A stretch of DNA of 64,000 nt. It comes from Nymphaea colorata. Lineage: Eukaryota; Streptophyta; Magnoliopsida; Nymphaeales; Nymphaeaceae. The notes under the pieces were generated by a model. The model searched no databases and had not been told where the DNA came from. It saw nothing but the letters and a program-made list of their open reading frames with translations. A program made the position numbers and the translations under genes. Position 1 is the stretch's first letter. Each line of letters opens with the position of its first letter. Of this stretch, positions 47,627 through 59,760 are shown in pieces. The DNA is taken from NCBI RefSeq assembly GCF_008831285.2, contig NC_045147.1, positions 11,597,427 to 11,661,426 of the forward strand, written 5' to 3'.

Positions 47627-49429
47627 AAACCAGAAATGTATTGGGGTCCACATTGTTGTGTTCCATGAACTTCCAGTTTACCTCTGCCTTTTGAATAGCA
47701 GCATTGTTTACCTACATAAACAAAATATGTTGTTATTAAAGCAGTGAAGATTATAGGGGCAATTAAAAAAAAATGGTAAGAACAGCAGAAAATTCTTAAA
47801 AATTCAAGGGCAAAAAGTTTGTTGGTGAATTTCCTTTACAGTGCTTTTACATGGTGCTTTCCACTATGTGCTGGTTGGAAAATTCAATCGAATCCAATTA
47901 TTGTTGTTTGGATAAACTCGTGGTCATTTCTGTATAAAACTATTTCATTTGTACAAACCATAGTTATTTATGGTAGGTTACAGTACCGCAGCTAGCTAGA
48001 AACCAAAGTTCGGTATGGTAGGTTCGACTCCATTGAGTAAGTTTTATTAAATAGGTGCAACAAAATGTCCCACCCAAATTATGGCATTCTCAATGTACGG
48101 AAAAATGAAGGAATATTTCTTCATCATAATAGCTTCTTAGGGCGCCTGATTAGCCAGAAGAGAGTTTCATATTCCACTTAATTCGTGGAACTTCAACCTT
48201 TCGTGACGATCGAGTGATATCTTTTTCCCATACTAGTTTATCTACAGAATGCTCTCCACCTCATTTGTTTATAGCGTTTTCAAAGTTTCAATTTTTAGAA
48301 AAACCGCTCACCCCTTAGTTTTGTGCTTGTACGAAAAGGTTTCTTGAAAAATTTTGTTTCCCAACTATTTAGTTTGCTGCGAAAATAATTAGTTCGCAAA
48401 AACCATTTTTTATCAAGAATTTCATTTTTTTTTTCTGGGCATACATTTTGTTTAGCCGGGCAGATCCTCCAAGTAACATCTAAACATAAAAAAACATCTA
48501 CAATTATCGATCGTTCTTCCGAGAAAAATTTTGAAAAATCATCTACATCTTCCTCTTTGGGACAATAATAAAATCAAGTTGTATCACAATAACAAAACTG
48601 GTTATAATATATATAGTAACGTTTTCATCAAATTTCAAGCACATCATTTTTAAGAACAAATTGCACGTACGGCTAGCTGCTGCTGAATGCTTGAGACATT
48701 TAGGAGATGAAGATGATCGCATACTGTAGACCTACGAGATTTCATTTCTGCTTACCAGAACGTCGACGAACCCAACACGTAATTTCAACCAGTCGACGAA
48801 ATCCAGCATACTTTGCTGTTGAGTGATATCCAGAGTGTGGAAGATGACATTCTTCCTCTCTGCTTCTGCTGCTTCTTGCGGGAACTGTTGAGCAGGGACT
48901 GAGAGTTGCTCCTGTGGCTGACGAGCTGTCATGATGACGGTGAGCCCCTTGCCTGCGAGCTGCCGGCACACCTCCAGCCCGATCCCTCTGTTCCCTCCCG
49001 TCACCACCGCCACCGTCTCCCCACTCCACCACTCTGATCCCTTTGCTTCCTGCAACAATACAAAAAGAATCATATCTTTCTCATCGAAGCCCAAGAGATC
49101 AGAGCCTTCTTCCCTATGTGACGTAAAGTAAATGCCCAAGTTCGCATGAGGGCCATTTCATGAAGAGAAGCTCACCATTTTCCTGGAAAGTACTGGTACT
49201 GCAATTAGCCCAACTATGCGACAAACTACCACAGGCTTATTGTGAAAATAGGAGGATTAATCAGCAACGGAGTAGGAAGGACGTTCAATCGAAGCAGGAA
49301 ATAACTCTAAGCATGAGCACGCCTACATGAATAGTCAGCTCGCGCACTTATGTAATTTGTAGAACCCTCGTTAATTGACTTGTCGATCTTACGTTGCATG
49401 CAAACAACAAATATGTCAAAATTGGTTAT

Positions 49430-51003
49430 ATTCAGCAGCGTGCATTTAGTCGCAATCGGAACTCCGAGTCGTTGGGCTCCACGAAAAAATGTCCAGAAGT
49501 ACCGGCGGGAAGAAAAGAGCAACACGCGTTAGATTCTCTACCGGTTCAGAGATTGCCTATAGAGTAGAGTATATCATATTCACACCATACTCTTTTATAG
49601 TCATTCGAAGCTGTCACAAAAAATATGTAGAGGAAAAAAATATGGGTATAATACCATAAAGTTTTATATGTCAATAATAAAACGAAAAAAGTTCGGCAAA
49701 TTTAAAAAAAACATTTAAAATAACTTAAAAATTATAAAAAATAAAAATTTAATAAAAAACGCAAAAAACACAAAAAAGTGGAAAAAACAGGAAAAAAACC
49801 GTATAATATGAGTATTATACACGTTTTTTGTTTTTTGACTTTTTTTTAAAAAAATGCATTTTATTCCCATTTTATATGACAGAGGTGTTTTTGGTGTATA
49901 ATACTTGTTTTTTAAAAGGTGTTTTTGGCGTATAATATGCGTTTTTCTTATAAAAACAGCGTTTTTTGTGACAAGAAACACGTTGAGAGAAAAATAAGTC
50001 AACTAAAGAAACGAAAAAAAAATCTATTTTTTTTTTGGAAAAACACCAACACATACAGACACGTTTTTTCTTGGCGTTTTTGCGCCCTTTTTTTCATCTT
50101 GGATGTGTTTTTCACGTTTTTAATCTCAAACAACTTGTTTCCATTTTTTAATTTTTTATTTGTTGTTTATCTACTTATTTTCTCTTTATTTCATTTTTCC
50201 TTATTTTTAAATTTTTGTTTTAAATTTTGCAACTCTACAATATTTTCCTCCTTTTTTTCAAGTTTGATGTAGAAGAAAAAAACTCCCTGTCTAAAATGCA
50301 AAAGCATTGTTTATGAATATGGTTCATACAAGCTATGTTCTTCAATTCAGGAGCCAAAAGCATTCAAAGAGGCCTTGAAAAGGGAGTAAGGAGGTAGCAT
50401 CTGAGGCCACATCCCTCCATAGCCTTGCCTGGCTTCAGGTCCTCCAGGAACTCGTTTACATCTTTCTTCTCTGTAAAACTCTGTCTCTGGTACTTTCTTC
50501 CACAACTCGTCATCCCTTACGTACTGATGAAACAATCAAATTATGTCAATGCAGCCTTCAAACATGGAAGGCAGGAAATGAAAATAACTAAGACCATATG
50601 GAACAAAGAATGCGTATTGTCCCTTGGGCTTTGTCCAAAAGTGGTGTACGATTTGACATTGATGTGTGAATCTTTTCTTCTATGGGGTTGTAATATGCGC
50701 AAATGGTTCATATTGAATCGTTGTAGATGAATGGTACGTTTTTATATTTAAATTATTCTAGCAATCATGTGAGCCCATTTCATCTCTCAAATAGTTGTAT
50801 TACTAACGCTGCTCTTTCTGTTACAGCAATATAAGCTTGGAGGCGTTGAGACACACAGTGCAGTCCTGCAATAGAAGAAACGATGACAATTCTGGGCTTG
50901 TAGATCGAAGACAGGATAAGAGACATTAAGGCCTTGGCTAGCCATGCTTCATTTGCTGATTCATAACCTTCTGATGCCCCACTTCCATGTGCTTTACATA
51001 CAA
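49430..51003 (-). pseudogene. Decayed SDR pseudogene 3
   Basis: Third copy of the old pseudogene. The tail block (49,440-49,545) again shifts frame before EPNDSEFRL. A longer AT-rich repeat (about 49,650-50,290) interrupts the exon. The 5' half of the last exon (50,347-50,535) reads FHQYVRDDELWKKVPETE and later YSLFKASLNAFGS, with the catalytic Tyr context partly kept. The exon-4-like block (about 50,870-51,000) reads YKPRIVIVSSIAGLHC. The nucleotide-binding exon is absent. Confidence 0.7.
49640..50290. repeat. AT-rich ACGTTTTTT repeat in SDR pseudogene 3 (longest copy)
   Basis: Contains GGGTATAATACC near the left, an internal GTATAATATGAGTATTATAC inverted word, TGGTGTATAATAC and GGCGTATAATATGCG words, then the same AAACACGTTGAG...GGCGTTTTTGCG...CACGTTTTTAATC body as the other copies. 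Some 300 bp at the left are absent from pseudogenes 1 and 2. Confidence 0.5.
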
Positions 51004-51171
51004 AGAGAGAGAGAGAGAGAGAGAGAGAGAAGGCCAAAACCTGCAACATTAGCTTCCAACCAACAAAAGCTTCTTCCCATGTCAACATTCTTCAATACCA
51101 TCAGGATAACCTTTTAAGAAATTAAATCGAGGAAGGGGTGAAATTAGATCTTCAATATCATTCAAGAGTAG

Positions 51172-51556
51172 GAATGTCAATATATCTGATCTCAATCAGA
51201 TATTTTGACTGAACGGTTCCAAAAAAATCAAACCTGAAAAAAAGAATATTAATATCCTATTAAGGGCTTTGCGAGTGCTTTAAATCGAATTGGATTTGCA
51301 TTTAAGAAATGATATCTAATCAGATTTGAATTTAGATATACATAAATATCTGATTGCATTCATATACTAATTTGCATTGAGCCTGTTTCTAATGCTCTAG
51401 CATTTTAAAAATAGGCAAAATTCGGTTCAAATTTCAGATTCAGATTCAAATATGAATATAAAAATCAGATTCAAATTGTAAAATCAGATTTCTGATTTGG
51501 ATTTAGATGTGACTTTTCTTTATTCATATTTGAATATGTTTCCGTTGACATCCCTA
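51172..51556. repeat. hAT-like ATTCGGAT repeat, unit 3 copy
   Basis: From TAGGAATGTCAATATATC to GTTGACATCCCTA. Flanks TTCAAGAG and TCTGTGAG are only weakly alike, so a target duplication is not established. Confidence 0.5.
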
Positions 51557-51958
51557 TCTGTGAGAAAAAGAGAAGGGAGAAGAAACTAAGTATCACTTTA
51601 AAACAATCTCTCTTTTTTATTTTCTCTAAAATTTGATTGCAATTCTAAAAAAATTAGGATTGGCAACTCCATGCGTTTAGAAAATAAATAAATCTTAAAA
51701 TCACAACTAGAAAGTTCATACCTTACGAAAGACATATACAGGCAAGAGGTGGAACGAAGTCCTAGGATCTCGCAATAACAACTTGCTAAGGGATGCGGCC
51801 CACCTTTATTAAACAAAATGAACTAAACAAAAAAGGAATGGATAGCAACAGAAAAACTGCTATCCTTCATATACAGTATAACCAAAGGCTGACTCAGCTC
51901 TTCAAGAGTACACTTGTCATAACTTAAAATAGAAGAGAAGAGTAAAAATCAGTGTAAG

Positions 51959-52348
51959 TTAGCCTGCACACAAAAAAACGTCCCTCCACTCCTTGATGTG
52001 AGAAGTAATGAAGGAGCCAAAATCATTTGTAAGATAATCCATTTCAACGTTAACATTGTAAGGAAAGTCTTTGACAAGCCTGTGGAACTCTAACCATATT
52101 CTATTACCGTCATAATATCGCCGCATCCTCCGAATGAGGGCTTCTATCCTGGAGCAAATGGTAACACAACCACCATACTCCTTATGATACATGAACAACT
52201 TTTTCAGCACCTCCAACTCACCTGCGAGTACCTTGCCCCTTGGACTCAACAATATAGCCATACCGTTCGCTCCATCACTAAAATAAGAGTTTCCAGCAAC
52301 CCTCCACTTCCCAACGATTTGGACTTGTGTGACCTCAAAGAAAAACAT
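51959..52348 (-). pseudogene. LINE RNase H-like C-terminal region
   Basis: A 129-codon minus-strand frame containing KWRVAGNSYFSDGANGMAIL...GKVLAGELEVLKKLF and then ICSRIEALIRRM, resembling the RVT_3 RNase H of plant LINEs, but the acidic active-site pattern is not clearly kept. Confidence 0.5.
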
Positions 52349-52372
52349 ATTCAGAGGTTTGCTACAGGTTCG

Positions 52373-53040
52373 CTATGCCTGGCAGAGGTTAGAAATGGCC
52401 CAAGTGCGTATTGTGCCTTCTATTTCCTTGGTCCGTTTGATGCGCAAGAAGGTGTCCACACATGTAGACCATATATCTTCTTTAATATTAATGGCTGCAC
52501 TTGATTTGTCTTCATGAGTCAGCCTATTACGATGCCACCAGATTCGCCAGCAAACAATAGGGAATGTGATTCTCCAACACATGCTCAACAATCTATCATG
52601 CACCTTCTTATGCATCCACCGTTTGATTTTAAACTGAAAGTTGCGAGTGGGTGAATAGATGACACCAAACTTGGCTGAGATCCATTCCCATATTTCTCTG
52701 GTTGCCTTGCAATGGAGGATAACATGATCATTAGTTTCTTCAGGAAAAACTTTCCTGCAAAAAAGACAACAGTTAGCAAGTTGAAAGCCTAGCTTCTTGA
52801 TTCTGTCTAAAGTGAGTAAGCCTACCCTCGCTCTCAAGGAAGCTAAACCAGCAAGCACTAGATGGAGCTTTTCCGTGCCAAATATATTTCCTCCAGCTCT
52901 CTCTCTCACTCGCTCCCATAGTATGATTGAGAATGTCATCAACTCCAGTACAAGCTTGATGGTTGTCTCTCCAAACAACCTGGTTAACTTCGTTAGAGAG
53001 AGGAATAGAGTCTAACATGCCAATGAGGCCCAAACACACT
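52373..53040 (-). pseudogene. LINE zf-RVT region
   Basis: Reads GNIFGTEKLHLVLAGLASLRARVGL, then LTLDRIKKLGFQLANCCLFCRK...ETNDHVILHC, the C-x2-C...H...C zinc-finger of LINE reverse transcriptases, then ITFPIVCWRIWWHRNRLTHE. One long 201-codon frame is preserved. Confidence 0.8.
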
Positions 53041-53049
53041 TCCCCTAGC

Positions 53050-54960
53050 TCAAGAGCACCTTATCTTTAATCGAGATATTGAGTTCCCTCGCAATGTGAA
53101 CATAATTGTCTCCATTAATCCTCTGGATAAGTGCGCTGCCTGCCAAGGATTGAGCAAAAAATGACAGTGGCTGCCATCCCCAAGCTTCCACTCTGTCTTA
53201 TTTTGTATAAGTCTCCAACCCCAAACAAAGACCCTTCCAACCCCAGCTACCTCTAATAGTCTCATTAAGTACAAAGACTGTTCTTTTGGAGATATTTATC
53301 CTTGCACACCTTGGCCCAGATGCCATCATCCATCAAGAGTCTGCTACACCTACTAGCCAACAATGTGCGATTCAAGTCATCCACTCTATGTAATCCAATG
53401 TCCCTAAGATCATAAGGATTACACACTCTAGCCTAGTTGATATGGTGTATATGACGAGTAGACTCACCATCATTCCAAAGAAATCTCATGCAAATGTTTT
53501 CAAGTTTTTTACTTATTCTACGAGGGAGCCGGAACACTATCATCCAGTATTGGGGAAGGGTAGACAACACATATTTAATAAGAAGGTACACCCTTCAAAA
53601 GAGAGGATGAGAACTTTACAGCCCGCTAACTTACTTTCCATTTTGGTTAGCAGTGGATAACACATGTCCTCAGTGAGTCTACCATAAAAAAAAGGAACTC
53701 CAATATAGTCAGCTGGAAGAGAGCCCATCGGCCAATGAAGGATGTTTCTGATATCCTCTACCCTACAGTCTAGAGTTTTGTCCAAGAAAACAACAATTTT
53801 TTTTTGTTTACTTTCATATCAGCGAACTTCTCAAATTGCTCTAGTATCTCTTTAATGGCACGAAAAGAACTAATAGAGGCCCTAGATACCATGAGAACAT
53901 CATCTACATACATAACCGCATAACCGCACCTGTCTCCTGAGATACATTCCGGACCTGGGAATTTGGATGTTCTTATTGCGAACCTCCACTTGAATACGAC
54001 GATTGAAGATTTCCATAACTAGAATAAAAAGGTATGGGGACATCGAGTTCCCATGTTTGAGTCCTTTAGAAGCAGTGAACCTGTCTCCCAAACTACCATT
54101 AACCACAAGCTCATACGACACTGAAGAAACACATTTCATCATTAACTCTATCTATCTGGAGTGAAATCCCAGCACATATTCTAAGAAACTCTATCATACG
54201 CCTTTGACAGATCCAATTTAAGAAAGCAACTCACTTTCAACCAGAAATCTTTAGAGTTTGCGGTCTCATTCGCCCATAAAAATGTTGTATTGAATTTGCC
54301 CCCTTTAGAGAAAGCAACTTGATTCCTTTGAACTAGTCTCATGATTACATCCCTTATCCTAATTACTAGGATTTTGGCAATAACCTTTTAAATGGTGTTG
54401 CATAAAGATATAGGCCTGTAATCCTCAACCATGATGGCATTCGGTCGTTTTGCTATCAAGCAAATCATGGTGTGGTTAACACTACCAACAAGTTTAGCTT
54501 TTAAGAAGAAATCCTGAACAACTGCTTCCACATCATCTCCGATGATGCTCCAACAATCCATGTAAAAATAATTTGGGAAACCCTTTAGGCCAGCAACAAT
54601 ATCTTTGTTAAGGCTCTTTACTACCATAACTATCTCCTCTCTTATGATAGGTCAGAGCATCCATTGGTTCTCTTCTTCACTAACTATGTCGCCATCAACT
54701 ATACCTGCAAGCAACTCTCCAAAAGCTACATTAGATCACAAAAACTGCTAGAAATGAGATGTACAAGCCTGCAAGATATTAGCCTCCATTGTATGAGTAC
54801 CCATATCTACTTCAATGACCCTGATATACTGCTTAGCCTTACGATAATTGACCATAATATGAAAGAAAGAAGTGTTTTTGTCCCCCTCTGCGAGCCATCT
54901 AACCTGAGACTTTTGCTTCCACATCACTTCTTCCATACGAAGGGCCTCATTAAGCAATCC
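53050..54960 (-). pseudogene. LINE reverse transcriptase region
   Basis: Blocks in order on the minus strand: EVMWKQKSQVRWLAEGDKNTSFFH (54.75-54.96 kb), GLKGFPNYFYMDCW...HTMICLIAKRPNAIMVEDYRPISLCNTI (54.39-54.63), ASKGLKHGNSMSPYLFILVMEIFNRRI (54.0-54.1), MYVDDVLMVSR with the YVDD active site at 53,899-53,910, PADYIGVPFFYGRL and LAGCKVLILSFEGCTFL (53.54-53.79). The frame shifts several times, including just before YVDD. Confidence 0.85.
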
Positions 54961-55086
54961 TCTAACCTCGTATTCCTGTTTGGTGGCCCTCGTATTCCTC
55001 GTATTCTCAACAAGAAGCCAGCTCTGGTCGAGGCGAAGATGAAGGTTTTCAATTCGGCGCTCTAACCGACCAAACTTCTCTACAAT

Positions 55087-55961
55087 CTATCGCAACAAGG
55101 CAGATTTAAGCCCTAGCTTCTTAAGAAGTCTAATCAAGGGGCATCCAGTGACATTGGAGCCCCATTCCTTCTTGACTATATCCAACCCATTCAAATCCAT
55201 GATCCAAGGCTTGAAGATCCTAAAAGGAGGATGGTGCTTGTTCAGTCTACCTTTCATGATCGTCTGATATACTAAGAAGCTGTGATCAAAAGTGGAGAAA
55301 GTGAAGACTTTGAGCACTCCTATACAATCAAACTCAAAAATCCACTTATCGTTCACAAAACACTAGTCAAGCTTACACAAGACAGTATGTGGCCCCAATC
55401 TATGATTAGACCACATAAATTTCTTGGAGGGATCTTCTACTTCAACAACAGGAAGGAGACAATGAAATGATTAAAGACCAACGAAGATCTAGCAAGAGGA
55501 AAAGCTCCCGTTTTGTTCCAGCTAACTATCATCGCATTGAAGTCTCCTCTAACCATACAAAGACCATTGATCCTAGAGACCACGGCCTCAAGCCGAATAA
55601 GGCTCTCTAGCCTATCCATCAGCCTCGTAGGCAAGTAAATACAAAAAATTATAGTTTCTCTGCCATCGCGAAGATCCTTCAAACACATTCCAACCCAATA
55701 AGTGTCCAGAATAGAACTGAGAACTTGCACAACATTCTTCCTCCAAAAAGACATAATTCTACCCCTACCATTAAGCACAATATCGTTAGACAATAAATCA
55801 TACCCAGCAAACTTGTTCATAGTAGCATGCAACTTATGTGAATCAAGCATAAAATCAGAGACGAATCCAAGCTCAAGCTTCGCTTGAAAAACAAAGACCC
55901 TCAACTCCTTTTGAGGCTTCATCCTTGCAAGGCCCCCGATATTTCTGTACAGTACCTTCAT
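55087..55961 (-). pseudogene. LINE endonuclease region (EEP family)
   Basis: Starts MKVLYRNIGGLARM, then the family's usual order ...VSDFMLDSHKL, GRGRIMSFWRKNV, IIFCIYLPT and CMVRGDFNAMIVSWNKTGAF. The Asn-Ile-Gly-Gly start and GDFNAM block match apurinic endonuclease-like proteins of plant LINEs. It is broken by a frameshift near 55,440 and continues at 55,087-55,356. Confidence 0.85.
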
Positions 55962-56112
55962 GGGAGAGAATTTGAGTTATTTTCATGAGGCTCACATGCC
56001 TCCATAACATCCCGATGGGATCCCTCCCCTTCAACGGAGGTGGCATCTGCGATGTTCTCCAATTGAGCAACCTCCCCTTCTGGCCTGACCACCATCTTCC
56101 TCTGCTTGGAAC

Positions 56113-56488
56113 TAGGGGTGGGCATCGGGCCGGCCTGACCAGGTAAGATCCAGCCCGTCGGGCCCGAAGCCCGGGCCCGGCCCCGGCCCCGGCCCGATAA
56201 CCCGGGTCCCGGCCTGGGCCCGACCCGGCCACCACACGGCCCGACACGTTTGATAATAAAAAATTATTTTTTATTTAAAATATATTTTTAATTAATATAA
56301 AATATATTTCAATTATGAAATACACATTATTAAGTTTAAAAAATAATAAAAAAAATATTTTTTCTAAATTATTAACGGGCTGGATCGGGTCGGGCCAGGT
56401 CGGGCCGACCCGAGCCGCACAACCGGGCCCGAGACCGGCCCGATAGCCCATTTTCTTGGCCCAGGCTCGGGCCTGACGTCCACTTTTA
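56113..56488. mobile_element. 376-bp non-autonomous hAT element with perfect 8-bp target duplication
   Basis: Flanked on both sides by CTTGGAAC (56,105-56,112 and 56,489-56,496). Ends are imperfect inverted repeats: TAGGGGTGGGCATCGGGCC at left, TAAAAGTGGACGTCAGGCC on the complement at right. The interior is a GGGCCCGGCCC-rich left part, an AT-rich centre and a CGGGCCGACCCG-rich right part. No coding capacity. It is nested in the LINE, so it inserted later. Confidence 0.85.
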
Positions 56489-57189
56489 CTTGGAACGAGG
56501 TGAGTGAGCCACAAGGAGCTCGATCAGGCTAATAGGCTTCAAGGGGGGTCTCCCCTTCTTCCCCCAACCCATATATCTGATGCCCTTTTTTGGCCCCTGC
56601 CTGCTATTGATATACTTCTCTTTGCATAATGAATCCGACTCCTTGGAAACACTCGGAAAATTTGAGCACCGGAGTCTCCTCTCCTCTGGCGACTAGTCGG
56701 GGCTAGCATCTTTATTTCCATACAGGTTCAATGAGAATTCGGGAGGCCCATCCTTCCTAAAATTATAGTTGGAGCTAATATGCATTAAATTGGCAAAACG
56801 GGTTTGGGTTAGTTGCGTTACCTCCTGCCTATCGATTAGAGGCTGCACTGGTATCGATTAGAGGCTGCACTGGTAGAAGCACGACTGCTGTTATGGGCCT
56901 TGAATTTGCCTTTTCATTTAGTGGCTTCAGGATCACCGGCCTTGTTCTATCTCCTCCCTTGTGCTCCCTTGAAGGATCGGTTGCTAGCTGCTTCATATTC
57001 AGCCCTATCATGTAGCTGGGAAGGTCGAGCGTCCTGCTGCTTATCCCAATGAGGACTAAGAACCAATTGACATCTGTCCCAACCAGGTTAGGGGGTTTCT
57101 GCTGATTCCCCGTCTAGCTTCTGGTTAAAATCTTGACATTGCTCCACTCGTCCTTGTTCTCTTCCTCCTCACTCCTTGCGGCTTAAAGT

Positions 57190-58218
57190 TTACACTGGTT
57201 AGAGAAGTGGGAAGTTGTCCCACACCTGTGACAACACGATTCTCATACCAAACTTCCTAAGTGTGTTTACAGACCCCATCCACAATGATGGAGATATTTG
57301 GGATCGGTCGGAAGCTAAGACGCACTTCGATACAAATGCATGCATATCCCAACCTCTCCATCTGGAGAGTGCAACTATCAGCCCTCACAAAAGACCCACC
57401 CAAGGCCTGTGAGATGAACCTGTAACTGTAATCTACCCAAAAAACCGAAGGAAGTGGGGACAAATGAATCCAAATGGGCACGGACTCCTCCTCGTTGATT
57501 TTCATAGTCATTCCTGGCTTGCACCCGCTAGCAATAAAAAATTGACCCCCTATCGACCATGTTCGGCGTCTCAGAACCATCGCCAGTTCTTCCTCTGAGG
57601 AAACCCTCACCAAGAATTGGCCATTGCCGATGATGGAGAATCTCGGGTTAGCAACCGACACTGACATCCTTCTCAGCTCTTCAAAGTTGTGCTTGAAGTC
57701 GAGACCAACATTTTGGCGCCCCTAGTACAGACTTGCAATTGCTGAGAAACTGAACCTCTGTTCCATTTTCTGATAGACTTCGCTCGGAAAATTAATGTTA
57801 ACCTCATTTGCAGACCTTACCACTGAGGCCGCAGGCCAATCCTCCTCCTCCTCTGCCCTGCCCCGTGAACCACATTGGCCCAGCTTTTACCTCGAATGAT
57901 ATCTCCTCCACTAGCTCCATTGTGCTGCCCAACACTGCCCTGCCCCGTGAACCACATTGGCCCAGCTTTTACCTCGAATGATATCTCCTCCACTAGCTCC
58001 ATTGTGCTGCCCAACAGAGCCAGGAAGCCCTTCCATAGCAGCTGTAGAGTCGCCCTGAGGTTCAGGCCCCTCTTCCCCCACATCGCCCCATGGCATTTCT
58101 CCCCCTGCTTTTGGCTGGACAAGGAAACGTGCTTCCCTGGCTGCAGAACCTGCTTCACCTGTTGGGCTCCAAGATGAGGAAAAGCAGAGACGTCATCCAG
58201 ATCATCTCTGCTGCTCAT
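57190..58218 (-). pseudogene. LINE ORF1 (DUF4283 and CCHC zinc knuckle)
   Basis: A start at 58,218 (MSSRDDLDDVSAF) is followed by an 82-bp tandem duplication that shifts the frame. A 136-codon frame at 57,257-57,667 reads FSIIGNGQFLVRVSSEEELAM...VPIWIHLSPLPSVFW, the DUF4283 RNA-binding-type domain of plant LINE ORF1. Just beyond it CHRCGTTSHFSNQC (about 57,193-57,236) forms a C-x2-C-x4-H-x4-C zinc knuckle. Confidence 0.8.
57853..58016. repeat. 82-bp tandem duplication in LINE ORF1
   Basis: Two adjacent units, 57,853-57,934 and 57,935-58,016, each beginning CTGCCCTGCCCCGTGAACCA. They look identical by eye. The period is not a multiple of three. Confidence 0.9.
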
Positions 58219-58281
58219 CCCCCCATGGAAGAAAATGAAACCCTAACCTTCCCCTCTTCCCCGCTCGCTCTCTCACAACCT

Positions 58282-59340
58282 CCAAGGATCTCACACTCTT
58301 TTTTTAAAGTATGTAACTTTCTTGGAATTAAAGAAACACTATTTTGAGAAAAAATTTTGGTGAACCTAACTAATTTCTGCAAAATTCTAATATGTTTATT
58401 GAAAACAACGACTCCATCTGTTTTGAAATCCCATCCTTTTTGGATTTTTCATATGGCCACCAAACCCAATTGTGATTGCGTCCTTTCTTTCAAATAGACG
58501 ACTTGCTTAACGTAATATCATCATTTAAAAGTATTGGCTTGGCATAATAGTTTTTTTAGAAACCTTTTCTTAAGATCTATTCCAGGTTTTTGGGAAGTAG
58601 TCATTTGTAACTAGTCGAGGAATGTGACCTGTTAAGCATTTCTTAATGAATTTGGTCCTATAAATTTATTTTATCTCAATAATATCTATTTTTTGTTCGT
58701 TTTACAAACTGTTTTTAAACTATCATCTAGGACAAATTGTTGAAGAGTTTGTGGCCCATAATAAAAGGATACACCAAACAATTTTTTGATAACTGTAAGA
58801 GCACCATCTTATTTATTATTGTAATTTTCTTTGCGTATAGCGATTTAATTTTGCTTTCTTGTTGCAGTATATGTGGCCAAATGGATTTATTTTTTTTAAA
58901 ATTCCATTGCTAAAAAACCGTGGAATTGGCAATTCTTCAAATTCTTCTTTATATGAATTCTGAACAAATTCTTGTGGATCCTGTGGCGCATGATAAAACA
59001 ATACCGCATACAAATTTTTGATATTTTTTTGGAGGTTCATCTTTCTTTTTAGTGTGAATAGTGCTCGCAGAGCCATAAAAATTAGCTGTAGGGGCACTTG
59101 TTTAAACAAACTCAAATCTGGCAAGACACTTATATATATATATATATATATATAAAAGAATAATTAACTAAGATTTCAATTTAAAAATAGAAAACTTTTA
59201 AGAGGCTGGTGTGAGCAACCGTCCGCACCAGTCACAATGTGGCTATGCGGCTAGTAAATAGTGATTTTGTTTTGCTTTCTTGAAATTCATCATGGTGATG
59301 AACAACGTAACCGGTGCTTGTATGCAACTCCATTCACTTA
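58282..59340. other. Duplicated AT-rich spacer, unit 3
   Basis: Resumes the unit sequence interrupted by the LINE and matches 25,225-26,260. A (TA)n tract at about 59,131-59,153 sits in a short extra segment (about 59,060-59,250). No gene. Confidence 0.7.
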
Positions 59341-59760
59341 TTTTATCTCAGATCTTAAATGGTGAAATGAAAATGGATAACAAAATTTAAGAATAAGAAG
59401 TCTTTAGATACAAGAACAAACTGCAAAAAAGAAAGAACGAAATATAGAGAAAACAATACGATAAAACAAAATAAAAGGGGTTGAGAGAGAATAGATAGAT
59501 GGAGCGACAGAGTCATTCAACAGCAAAGGAAAGATGGTGCCGTAGTCAAATAATAAAGTGGACATTCCTCTGCAGAGACGTGCCACAGAATCCGACAATG
59601 AAAAGATGTCCCTAATGACAATGTTGTTGCACTCTTCCCAAATACGCCCCCAAGAGGATATGAGCAACAACCTCTAAACACGACCCTAAGAAAAGTGCAT
59701 ATGGGAGGAAAGATAAAGAGAAAAAATAAGTAGATCAAGAGCGGGTTTGAAAGGCTACAA
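59341..59760 (-). mobile_element. LINE 3'-end fragment, unit 3
   Basis: Minus-strand frames carry LLISSWGRIWEECNNIVIRDIFSLSDSVA and GMSTLLFDYGTIFPLLLNDSVAPSIYS, the same LINE tail as at 26.3-26.6 and 21.6-22.1 kb. Confidence 0.65.

Larger units (their letters stand above)
45555..49178 (-). pseudogene. SDR copy C, disrupted by a copia remnant
   Basis: Same gene as A and B but broken. Intact parts: ATG at 49176-49178, exon 2 at 48756-49049 (TGGNRGIG kept) and exon 3 at 47631-47711. Exon 4 survives only as its first 69 bp (47086-47154); the rest, including the catalytic Ser, is replaced by a copia fragment. Exon 5 (45555-45902) has lost its acceptor (CAA instead of CAG) and carries a 30-bp in-frame deletion that turns PAYSISKASLNAYSRLL into PAYGRLL, removing the catalytic Lys. 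The TATA region is also degraded. It cannot encode an active reductase. Confidence 0.85.
51775..58281 (-). mobile_element. Nearly full-length LINE, degraded
   Basis: 6.5-kb non-LTR retrotransposon inserted in the duplicated spacer of unit 3. It is flanked by diverged target copies CCTAGGATCTCGCA (51,761-51,774) and CCAAGGATCTCACA (58,282-58,295), 11/14 alike; units 1 and 2 show the uninterrupted AAGGATCTCACAC. From its 5' end on the minus strand: ORF1 (about 57,190-58,218), endonuclease (about 55,090-55,961), reverse transcriptase (about 53,050-54,960), zf-RVT (52,373-52,978) and an RNase H-like end (51,959-52,348). Several frameshifts and stops show it is inactive. A 376-bp hAT element lies between ORF1 and the endonuclease. 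Confidence 0.85.

Noticed and set aside
55873-56247. Arg/Gly/Pro-rich 124-codon frame
   Set aside because: It crosses the GC-rich arm of the hAT insert and the LINE in an unrelated frame; low complexity only.
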